NCBI GenBank assembly: GCA_000827325.1
Contig: KN832882.1
Coordinates: 413,050-477,049 of the forward strand
Origin: Oidiodendron maius Zn
Lineage: Eukaryota > Ascomycota > Leotiomycetes > Myxotrichaceae
Direction: 5' to 3'
Length of the DNA stretch: 64,000 bases
Below are positions 12,101 to 20,922 of this stretch, one piece after another. Each line of letters starts with the position of its first letter. The first letter of the stretch is position 1. The notes beneath the pieces are model-generated. The model was not told the origin of the DNA. It saw only the letters and a program-made list of their open reading frames with translations, and made no database searches. The position numbers and the translations under genes were made by a program.

Positions 12101-12813
12101 TCACGAGCATGCATAACTTAGCGACTGTGCTAGTCAGCCAAGGCAAGTACGAGGAGGCAGAATCGATAAACAGGCAGACACTGGCGCGGTCGGAGAAGGT
12201 TCTTGGGCTAGAGCATCCAGATACGCTGATGAGCATGAGCAGCTTAGCGCTCGTACTGGACAGCCAAGGCAAGTACAAGGAGGCAGAATCGATGAACAGG
12301 CAGACGCTGGCGCAGTCGGAGAAGGTGCTTGGGCCAGAGCATCCAGACATACTGTCGAGTATGGGCAACTTAGCGCTTGTGCTAGGCAGGCGAGGCAAGT
12401 ACAAGGAGGCAGAATCGATAAACAGGCAGACACTGGTGCGGTTGGAGAAGGTTCTTGGGCTAGAGCATCCAGATACACTGTTGAGCATGAACAACTTAGC
12501 GCTCGTGCTGGCTAGCCAAGGCAAGTATGAGGAGGCAGAATCGATGAACAGGCAGACGCTGGCGCGGCGAGAGAAGGTGCTTGGGCCAGAGCATCCAGAC
12601 ACGCTGACGAGCGTGTACCGTCTTGCTCGTCTCCTTGCAAAGCTGCATCGCTATGATGAATCTCTTCTCTTGTATGAAAGAGCATGCGTTGCGTACAGCA
12701 CCGTCCTTGGGATGGATCATCCGACCACCCGGGCGTGTTACGAACATTGTTTACAAACGCTTGCATCGCAAGAACAGGATCGGGTTGCCCCTTCCTCCCA
12801 GATAGCGGCGTAA
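9151..12813 (+). CDS. HET / NB-ARC / TPR NOD-like receptor (allorecognition type)
   Basis: Two exons (9151-9925, 9992-12813) encode 1198 residues; the intron has a GCTAACG branch site and GTACGT donor. The ATG at 9151 begins MRLLKRS, the usual HET start; a TTG-initiated extension to 9121 is not credible for a fungus. Residues about 20-240 are a HET domain of the HET-E/HET-D type (YAILSHTW, WVDTCCINKS, RGWTLQELLAP, RMSWAANR, YCLLGIFGV). FIGRE leads into NB-ARC with P-loop GLGGCGKSA (298-306), Walker B LMIVDNADD, sensor KILFTTRS and the GLPL-like YLPLAI. Twelve 42-residue kinesin-light-chain-like TPRs fill 671-1174. Such proteins sense non-self through the repeats and trigger cell death through the HET domain. 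The gene appears intact. Confidence 0.92.
11227..12738 (+). repeat. Twelve exact-length 126-bp TPR-coding units
   Basis: Units start at 11227, 11353, 11479 and so on every 126 bp to 12613, with no indels. Units 3-11 (11479-12612) are nearly identical in DNA and protein. Two subtypes occur (NLATVLVSQGKYEEAES and SLALVLDSQGKYKEAES), and the pair 6-7 (11857-12108) is repeated as pair 8-9 (12109-12360), which points to 252-bp duplication. Differences cluster at a few codons, for example the residues after NRQTLA (QF, RR, WR, RL, RS, QS). Confidence 0.92.
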
Positions 12814-13713
12814 GCATGGACACAGGCAAGCGATCGAAGTTGTTACATGGACTGGCAAAGATTTGTATCCGAGGCTCGAAATTGTCTATAAAATAACAGA
12901 ACTTTATGTTTGTATAGTACGCTACATGAATGATGCAGTTATGACTTGCAATAGACTACGTATGCTCACCAGCAGATGTCACAAGAATAAGCGCGCGTAT
13001 GGTAATGCTACCAGGCGGCCCGGACACATGTGTTCGAATTGGAGCGAGTTATACTCGAGACCAGCCTCAGACTTGCGACCCGACCGAGTCCCGTTAGCAA
13101 TTTGAAATTCAGATGCTAGCATCACTAAACTACAGCTATCCCAGGTCAGGAGGTGAAGCTCTCCCTGAAGTGTAATAAGCTTAAATATCCGAATAATTCG
13201 CTCAGTATATAATCCTTCCATATCTCTCTACAGCTCGACAAGTTTTTGGACAGGATGCATGAACTTTCCAGTGGATCCGACGGTATCCGGAGCGACCCAT
13301 CTTGTATGCCTGGGGTGAATCGAAGTATTACAGGCTAACCAGTTGTTATCTATGGAAGACATAATTAAGTAGCGACACTCAATTCGCCTTCTACTGTATA
13401 GGTGACCTAGGCCACAAAATTAGCGAATACGACTCCATAGCAGCGAGTGACTAGTAAGCAAGATAAGCATCGAATCATTCTTTGCCATAATTCATGACCG
13501 CTACCCGCGTCTCGATCCATGCCGTTTGATTGGCTGCTAGAAAACCTAATCTTAAAAACAATACTAGGCGAACCCCTATTTTTCCCCCCCAATCCGAATA
13601 TAACGTATGAGCTAGATAGAAGGACAGACCTGAAATCTGGGCATGGTAACCTTTGTAATAGCTGATGCGTAGTCGCATTGCAGTTCTAAGGAATTGGCTT
13701 CTCGGTATATAAG
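12814..13713. other. Spacer between NLR and acyltransferase genes
   Basis: It holds the inverted terminal-repeat copy ending at 13398 and, beyond it, the acyltransferase promoter. A TATATAAG lies at 13704-13711, only 2 bp before the acyltransferase ATG. No further gene was recognised. Confidence 0.55.
13355..13398 (-). repeat. Terminal-repeat copy B (right end of NLR segment)
   Basis: Read on the minus strand from 13398 it begins TACAGTAGAAGGCGAATT, then GA-GTGTCGCTA, and a short way on ATAGATAAC, matching the copy at 46282. It is inverted relative to copy A at 8723. Confidence 0.7.
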
Positions 13714-15270
13714 ATGGCAGCATTCTGGCGCATCCTCGGAACATCACCTGCTAGAAGGCCGCCACTAGTTGAGAACGATACCATTTACCCTGTTCACATG
13801 CTAGACGATACTAAGACCCTCCGAGACATCGTTGTTACCTGGACGCTGTGCTTTAACGACGTTCTAGATGCGGAAAAGTTGTGCGCTTCGCTTTCGAGAC
13901 TGCTAGAGATTGGAGACTGGAGGAAGGTTGGCGGTCGGCTGAGGCTTAAGGTGAACTTCTTATTTGCCCCGTCGTGAGTGGTCAATGTATTGGTGTTAAC
14001 TCGTGATTACTAGGAAGATGGAGAATTGGAGATCCATGTCCCCTCTCAGTTCACGGCAGAACGCCCTGCCCTGACTTTCACCCACAATCTTCTTGCCATC
14101 GATATCGAAGATCATCCGCTTGGAAAGACTTTGCCTAGAGCCACTAATGGCCCCTCAATCCAGGCCGGCCCTCATAACTTTCGATCCTTTGCAGCTCGAG
14201 AAGATGCACCGGAAACTCTTGAGGATTTCATTTATCATGACATTCCCCAGCTGTCACTCCACATTACCTCGTTCAACAACGCAACGCTCGTAGCGCTCTC
14301 ATGGCCGCACACGCTGATGGATGTCATGGGTCAGCAAGCTCTCCTCCATGGCTGGTGTCTTGTGTTAGCTGGCCGTGAGTCTGAAGTTCCGCCAATGCTT
14401 GGTGCGCGACAGGACGCCATATGTGCCGCCGCAGATATGCCCGTTGAGAAAGAGGAAGCGTTCATATTAGGACAAAAACGGCTTCGGGGATGGGCCATGA
14501 TCAAATTTGGACTGCGATTTGCTTGGGATTTGATGTGGAACCGAACTGTCGAGACAAACACCATATTCCTGCCCAGAAGTGTAGTTATGGAGCTGCAAAC
14601 CCAGGCGCAGCGCGACATTTCCACCCAGGACGGCGGCGAGGAGAAGCCGTTCATTAGCGAGGGCGATGTACTGACGGCTTGGGTGGTGCGACTAGTGGCT
14701 TCCTCCCTGCCCCAGCCACGGCCGATGACAGTGCTTCATGCACTTAATGCCCGGTTCAGGCTGTCTACACTCCTTCAAGCTTCAGGCGTTTACGTACAGA
14801 ACATGGCAGTGGCGGCCTTTACACTCCTGCCTTCTGAGGCCGTGACGGGGCCTCTGGGACGTATAGCGCTAGAAAATCGTCGCCAGCTGATGGAGCAGTC
14901 GACGGAGGCTCAAGTTCTGGCGGTCCTCCGTGAACTGCGACAAGAATCGAAGGCGGGTAGCGATCCGGCATTTGTGTGCGGCGAACCAGATGCTCTGCTG
15001 ATGCCCGTCACGAATTGGACCCGGGCAGGCTTCTTTAAGATATTAGACTTTAGCCCGGCGCTTCTCCGTGCGGGCGATACAAGCCAGTCGAGGCGTAACC
15101 TGCCTGGCACCATGATATTCCACCACGCACAGTCGATGCGACAAGGCCCGGCCGTTAGGAATGTAATCGTGGTGCTCGGCAAGGATCACAGCGACGACTA
15201 TTGGTTGACCGGGATTTTGCTCCCTCAAGCGTGGGCTAAGATTCGGGATGAAATTGAAATGATGCAGTAG
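13714..15270 (+). CDS. HxxxD (BAHD-like) acyltransferase
   Basis: Two exons (13714-13950, 14014-15270) give 497 residues; the intron ends in GATTACTAG. The acyl-transfer motif HTLMD lies at 178-182 (His is the general base). The N-terminal signature DTIYPVHMLDD and LEIGDWRKVGGRL, and the late NWTRAGFFKILDFSPA, are those of fungal transferase-family proteins (Pfam Transferase) that move acyl groups from CoA to alcohols or amines, as in the trichothecene 3-O-acetyltransferase group. The DFGWG motif of plant BAHDs is replaced by DFSPA. A TATA-like element sits almost on the ATG, but the residues from MAAFW onward fit the family start, so I keep it. The acceptor substrate is unknown; no biosynthetic core gene is adjacent. 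Confidence 0.85.
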
Positions 15271-16212
15271 TATATGTGAGGAGCTGTAGCGAACTAGCTA
15301 ATCAGATGTTATCATTGGATATTTTTGCTGTTGATGATACCAAATATTTCTTGAAACTGAATCAACGGAGAAATTGGGGAGGGGGGGTTACATTTTTACA
15401 ATTTTGTTCTCTTTGGGAGTGTTTTGGTGTATTTTGTGATACCGCAAAATGTAAGATAGTGATGCAGGCTTTTCTAGCATGAAACAAAGATCAATCAAAA
15501 GTTTTGAATACGATGTAGCCAGGAGCAATGAACTTGTGGTAATTCGCTTAAACTTAACTGATTCGCTTCTAACTAAACTAATAACACAAGATGCCGATGT
15601 CAGCTTTTGGTGTCATCCGGCCTGACTCCAATTAATGCGGTAAAGGTCAGTACTAGAAAAACTAATAAGTTCGCTGTTCGCTGTATCTATTTACATTTGA
15701 ATTACAGCTGGTGGGGGAAGTGGCTAGAAAGTAGTTTTTCGAGTGTATATTGTGAGGTCCCCGAATGTCTCGTGAACATTCTCTAGCAATGGGTCTGACA
15801 ATTAGTACCTAGATCACCCCCACAACATTATTCTAAAAATTATTATACTTCTACGGAAGACCATCAAGAAGCTTACGGGCGGTGTAATCCCATTTATAAG
15901 AGACTGTGGACAGCAGTGAGTTGTTGAAGTAGTTCTATTTAAATACTACGAACGTCTATCACCTGAACTGACCTCACAGCTGGGGATCGCTCCGCCCAAG
16001 ATCAGTGCAGTTTGCATTATCATGTGACCTGACCGTTTACTAAAGCAAAAAAAGCAGCGCTGAATATACGGTAGAGTATGGCACGCATCCCTCGCAGGCT
16101 CAATAGTACCCGCAAGGGCGCCCGCCCCACCCCAGCGTCGATTTTGGCTCCCCTCTATCTTTTCGACTCCCACCCGAAGAACAGAAATCTTACCTCTATT
16201 CTTATAGAGCTA
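15271..16212. other. Convergent intergenic region
   Basis: AT-rich DNA between the acyltransferase (+) and GMP synthase (-) 3' ends. A G-run occurs near 15380. No gene or RNA was recognised. Confidence 0.55.
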
Positions 16213-19025
16213 TCACTCCAGCTCAATCGTTCCGGGAGGCTTGCTAGTGATATCATAAGTAACGCGGCACACCCTATTTGAACATATTAGTACAGTTGAT
16301 TAACGAAAGTGAGAGTGATAAGAAAGATGATTTGACATTGAAGCCTGGCACTATAAAGAGAAAAGACTCTTATAGCCCGAGTACTTACCCGTGAATTTCG
16401 TTTATAATTCTATTTGTAACTCGCTGGAGGAATGCCCACGGGAATTCAACTAGTCTTCGAGTTAGTCTTTATTGTGCTTCAAAGCAAAGAGCTCGCTCAT
16501 CAGCAAGGCCATGTTCCGTAAAACTTACAAGCTTCAGCCGTCATAAAATCGGTGGTTGTGACAGCTCGAAGGATAATGATATACCCATAGACACGATTGT
16601 CTCCCATGACTCCCACAGCGCGACTTGGATCAAGTGCGGCGAAGGCTTGGGAGATTTGGTCGTACAGTCCAGCCTTGCGAATCTCGGAAATAAAAATATG
16701 ATCTGCGCGGCGAGCAATGTCGACCTTTTCAGGAGTCACTTCGCCCAAAATTCGAACAGCGATTCCGGCTGGTTAAGAGTCAATATCTGTTAGAGTAATC
16801 TCGAAGGGAAGGATTCATACGGCCTGGAAATGGATGCTATCAAGTTTGAGTCAGTACTTGTTGTATGAAGGAGATCGGGTGCGAGACTAGGTTTAAAGGA
16901 CGTACTCTCATCACAAGTTGCTCTGGTATTCCGAGAGCTCGGCCAAGCTCTGATCAAACAATATCAGCGCTTTCATCTTTATCAGGTGCGACATCAAGTT
17001 TGCCACAAATGTGCCAAGACGGAACGTCTTGACACTATTTCGGCCGCAGAGACAATGAATGGGAAATTTGAGATTGATACGTACCACGGACCTCGTCCTT
17101 GTAGAGGCTCCGAAGTGGCTCGATTAGGCGTAGACCTTGCCCGTTCGTCATTCGCTCCGGTAGGCCGCCACTTCAACACCAGTTAATTTACTTCTTACTT
17201 ACATAGAACCGGAATAATAGGGAACGTAGCATACACATTGTGGTGAGTCTACAGTTAGTTAGTAAGCTCTATTTTCACTTGCAATGCACGTCTCGGGGAG
17301 GGCTGACCTTGATTGTTGCAGATGGACCTTTGAAGGAAACACTCTCAATTACGTCAGGGTAGAGTGTACCTCTATCTAATGTTTAGCATCCTTGAAAAGA
17401 AAAATCCACGGGACGAAATCTAGAACGAGTGTCTAACATAAAGAGACTTACTGTAGGAAGAACTCTATTTTGCCGGCCATATCAGAATTGGCAGCAGCTT
17501 TCTCGATCTTCTCTGCCTCTGCTTCGAAAATATCGATAAACTTGCCACCTAGTAACAGGGTTAATATTGGCCTTATATGCGAGGCGAACGAGTGCACAAG
17601 ATATTTTAAACACTTGACATACCAATGATCTTGCGCTTTTTCTCCGGATCCTCGACACCCTTTAAATCGTCGAGAAACTGCTCGGAAGCGTCCACGACAG
17701 TAAGGTTGATTCCCAAGTGTTCTGAAAGATCCTTTTGCACCTGCTCACATTCATCGAGCCTCATGACACCGTCTATTGAGATTGTCAGCTCTTTCTTTCC
17801 ACTTGGGGGATAGCAAGAGTATTTGGGACATTTCGAAAGTAGGAATCCAACTTCAGAAATACGTACTGTTAACGAGGACTGCCCAGAACCTTGATCCTAT
17901 AGCCTCTTTCTGCCCAGCATTAGTTTTTTGTCCCCTGGAGGAAATGACGGTAGAAGTTTAGGAGCACATGTGCCCAACTGCCTAAGGAGGAATAAAGAAC
18001 ATCGGAAATACACACCATAAGCTTGGCAGCCACAGTGGAATCAACGCCACCGCTGACCGCACCCAGAACCTGACCCTTTTCACCGACGAGTTTGCGGATT
18101 CGCTCAATCTCCTGGTCCTTAAACGCAGACATGGTCCATGTTTGCTTGGTGCCGCAAATGTCAAGGGCGAAGTTTTTCAAGAGCTTGGTGCCATTCGGCG
18201 TGTGGGTAACTTCAGGGTGGAATTGTATACCGTAAATGGGCTTAGTGCCGTGGGCAATGGCGGCGTACTCTGAGTTGTCAGAGGTAGCCACGGTATGAAA
18301 ACCCTCCGGGAGCTTTGTTAGCTTGTCACCATGACTCATCCATACTCGCATAGATTCCTCGAGTCCTTGAAACAGACGGTCAACGTGGCTGTTGATCAGC
18401 TGCGGCTTGAGAGTGGCATGGCCATATTCGCGGCGCGTGCCGGCGATGACGTTATCTGGACTTGCGCGGTACGCAAGCTCCTGCATGCCGTCTGTTGAAC
18501 ACCTTGGTCAGCTCATACTTACAGTATAGGCGATAAAACTGATAGTTACGTACAGCAAATTCCTAGGATGGGAACATCTGTGAAGTTAAGATGTTAGTAA
18601 AGTGCATAGGATGGGGACTGAAGAAAGCCATACTCAAATCAAAAATAGCTGGATCTACATGAGGACTTCCTTCCTCATAGACGGAATATGGACCACCAGA
18701 AAGAATGATTCCTTTGGGAGTGAATTTGAGCTCGGAGATCTTCTGGGTACATGGGAGCATCTCTGAGAAGACATTCAGCTCTCGAAGACGACGAGTAATA
18801 CTTTGCATCTGCAATCAGCATTTCCCCATACCTTATCGCAATTGAATATCACTCAGGAAAGACTTACAGGTGTGTGTACTGCGAGCTGATTTAAGAGACT
18901 CAATTTAGCTACTGCATACTTGCCATGGGCTTATTTGAGAGTGCTGCTTACCCAAAGTCGAGAGTCAGTATCGTATCAAAGGCATCGTGGCCCACAGCGC
19001 CTGCAGGCTCAGAGTCCGCTGCCAT
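16213..19025 (-). CDS. GMP synthase (glutamine-hydrolysing), 16 exons
   Basis: The enzyme converts XMP, glutamine and ATP to GMP. Exons, high to low: 19025-18952, 18885-18868, 18800-18634, 18577-18554, 18491-18016, 17909-17867, 17772-17623, 17548-17452, 17371-17308, 17248-17235, 17170-17085, 16949-16906, 16836-16821, 16768-16529, 16449-16389, 16273-16213. They sum to 544 codons plus stop, the usual length. Class I amidotransferase: catalytic Cys94 in GICYG and His in FHPEV. ATP-pyrophosphatase: P-loop SGGVDST at 241-247. The dimerisation domain ends at the conserved [17 protein letters not shown]. Fifteen introns, with exons of only 14, 16, 18 and 24 nt, are unusual for an ascomycete. Every junction restores conserved residues, so the gene looks functional. 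One acceptor (after GCAAAG at 18801) is chosen by frame. Confidence 0.95.
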
Positions 19026-19184
19026 CGTCTCACCGTTCCTTGCTCAATCTGACAGATGCGTGAGACAAAGATTAAGCAAGTGTACGAGTGTGTGTTTTGG
19101 TTGGGGACGTTGGGGACAAGAGGTTTCTTTGATTTGTTGAAAGATGAGCCTCAAATCTTTTTTTCTGGCGGGAGAGAATATGAG

Positions 19185-19192
19185 TCACGTGA
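19185..19192. promoter_or_regulatory. Palindromic E-box TCACGTGA upstream of GMP synthase
   Basis: The site is 160 bp before the GMP synthase ATG and could bind a bHLH factor of the Cbf1 type. A second TCACGTGA lies near 19724. Function is inferred from sequence only. Confidence 0.4.
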
Positions 19193-20513
19193 TTTAAAGT
19201 GTGTGGGCGGGGCGGCCGGATGAGTCAACATCTCGGCTCTTGCAGAACTTAATCGATATCGGTCGTCGGCGATGCAGTAAAGGTCTGTGCATTCTTTCAT
19301 GAAGATAATTGTCGCTCGCTTTTTTAGAGCAGTAATCTCGTTAAAGTTAATCTTTGACTTCAACCCATCAGACAGATGTTCGCGGCACTCTTGACTAGGC
19401 TTCTATTGCTGGATTTAAGAAACGTTGAAATATGGCATTGTTTCTCTTCTCAACTGGGGACGAGGCCCGAAAAGCTGAAATTATCACTTGAGAACATGGG
19501 GGGTTCTGCGTTGCGGATTAGATTTCAGGAGGATCATTCGAAAAAGTTCGTCGCGGTAGCACCTGTTTGTCGACGTACGCGTATTAATGCTTTAAACCCT
19601 GCGTCTATAGATCGTTCCTTGTCCACAATATGAGTAACTTGAGGCTCGATGAGCAGAAAGCGCGAGCCTTGTTTACAATAGGAGGTGCGCGAAGAATAAT
19701 TTATCGTGGCTCCGCTTTCTCTAGTCACGTGATCAATACTACCGCACTGCCTTGCAGCCCGAGCCTTTAATGATGGCCTGGTAGTGACGATGGGTGGGCG
19801 ATCTGGCCTGGTTACTGCACTGGTAAGAGTTAGTTCTGGATTCCACTCCTGGTTTTGAAGGGGAATAGACATACTGGAGCCATTGTGCCTAGAGGCCACC
19901 AAGTACGGCTACGGCATAGGCTGACGCAAACTTGGGGCTCTCAGCTCGGTCTGTGCGGTCAATCGTTCCCTGATGTGTTAAAATCAGCCTTAATTTGGCT
20001 CAGTCTGTGTCGACTTGTCAAGGATTACGATCAATATTGCGCTGAACTTAATACGACTACTAACTACTAAGGATTAGTGATATCTGTAGGGATATCACAC
20101 ACAGAGAATAAACCATAAGCGGCACGTGAATACAGCTGTGAAGGGTACCTCAGTACTTAATTAATTAAAGTAAAGTGGATAGTGTAGTTTGCACCGATAC
20201 ACAGCTCCATACTCCCCGTTGTTGCTCAATGCGGAGATATGAAGACATCTAGTAGAGACCACAGCAGCTTATCTCCATGCTCATAGTCGTGCGTACAGCT
20301 CTGAGCATGCTAGTCGCCACCTGATGGCACTCCGTTGCGAAAACTAGGTTTGGCAGGAGGTAGCTCGGGGCTGGTGGAGTCCACTATATCAGTGATAGAC
20401 GATATTACTTTGATATTGTTTCATATAAATGATAGCAAGCATAAACTAATTATGCAATCCACAATAAAATGCGGATATTCACCCTTAACTTGTGGTGATG
20501 TACATATATCTAC

Positions 20514-20521
20514 TGACGTCA
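20514..20521. promoter_or_regulatory. CRE palindrome TGACGTCA (distal)
   Basis: A perfect ATF/CREB-type bZIP site about 400 bp upstream of the transketolase-like ATG; one of two identical copies in this promoter. Confidence 0.45.
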
Positions 20522-20725
20522 CCACGAGAGATGGGCGTAGATAAAGAGGTACAGTATATCACAAAACATTATACTAAGTTCGACGAGTAACTCTATTCCA
20601 GTATAGAAAGGAGGACCTTGAGGCTTTTGCTGTGCTGTTTAGTGATGTAGTGCTCTTAAAGCGAGCTGTTAATGTTGTGTCTAGTTTCATTCCCTCTGCG
20701 GGCAGTTGGCTCAGTAAACCCCCCA

Positions 20726-20733
20726 TGACGTCA
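20726..20733. promoter_or_regulatory. CRE palindrome TGACGTCA (proximal)
   Basis: Second perfect CRE, about 190 bp before the transketolase-like ATG. Two perfect 8-mers within 220 bp are unlikely by chance and suggest stress or nutrient control by an Atf1-type factor. Confidence 0.5.
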
Positions 20734-20770
20734 GTCGACGCTCCAGTCTGTATCTAAGGCCTATCCGCCT

Positions 20771-20791
20771 CTTATCGTCCTTCGCGATAAG
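20771..20791. promoter_or_regulatory. Inverted GATA motif pair
   Basis: CTTATCG and CGATAAG form 7-bp inverted arms around a 7-bp centre, giving two GATA-factor cores about 130-150 bp before the transketolase-like ATG. Nitrogen regulators such as AreA bind such cores; regulation here is inference. Confidence 0.35.
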
Positions 20792-20834
20792 CCCTATGTA
20801 CAAACTGGAGCGCGATTGACCATTAACTTGGGTT

Positions 20835-20852
20835 TTATTATTATTATTATTA
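20835..20852 (+). repeat. TTA microsatellite, 6 units
   Basis: Six uninterrupted TTA triplets lie about 70-90 bp before the transketolase-like start codon. Confidence 0.9.
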
Positions 20853-20922
20853 TTTCTTTTCTGTGGGAACTTGACCGATACATTCAGGAAAGCCCGTACC
20901 CGACTTGCTCACCACCAGCACT

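Larger units (their letters stand above)
8723..13398. mobile_element. Putative TIR-bounded segment carrying an NLR gene
   Basis: Two copies of the same sequence face each other: TACAGTAGAAGGCGA... reading inward from 8723, and its reverse complement ending ...TTCGCCTTCTACTGTA at 13398. Both abut TA, as expected for Tc1/mariner-like insertions whose ends begin CAGT. The only gene in the 4.7 kb between them is the HET/NB-ARC/TPR gene. No transposase frame is present. Homology between the two ends is clear for about 30 bp and patchy beyond. This could be a non-autonomous element that captured a gene, or two independent short elements that happen to flank it; the second such pair at 46282-48536 favours the former. 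Confidence 0.45.
19026..20922. other. Divergent intergenic region, GMP synthase / transketolase-like
   Basis: This 1.9 kb contains the promoters of both flanking genes: E-boxes near the GMP synthase side, and two CRE sites, a GATA palindrome and a TTA microsatellite near the transketolase-like side. No credible gene is present. Confidence 0.5.

Noticed and set aside
11412-12602. A 396-codon open frame on the minus strand across the TPR array
   Set aside because: It is the antisense shadow of the 126-bp repeats; because units keep phase, the antisense frame also stays open. It has no start context or domain.
13020-13100. GTTCGAATT-containing stretch as a possible tRNA T-arm
   Set aside because: No acceptor, D-arm or anticodon stem can be paired around it. 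No tRNA gene was found in the window.
13704-13711. TATATAAG as the functional TATA box of the acyltransferase
   Set aside because: It lies 2 bp from the ATG, so transcripts started from it would miss the start codon; the family-consistent N-terminus argues for the upstream ATG and another promoter.
14331-14654. Antisense frames inside the acyltransferase, transketolase-like and other genes
   Set aside because: Each lies fully opposite a well-supported coding region and has no domain of its own.
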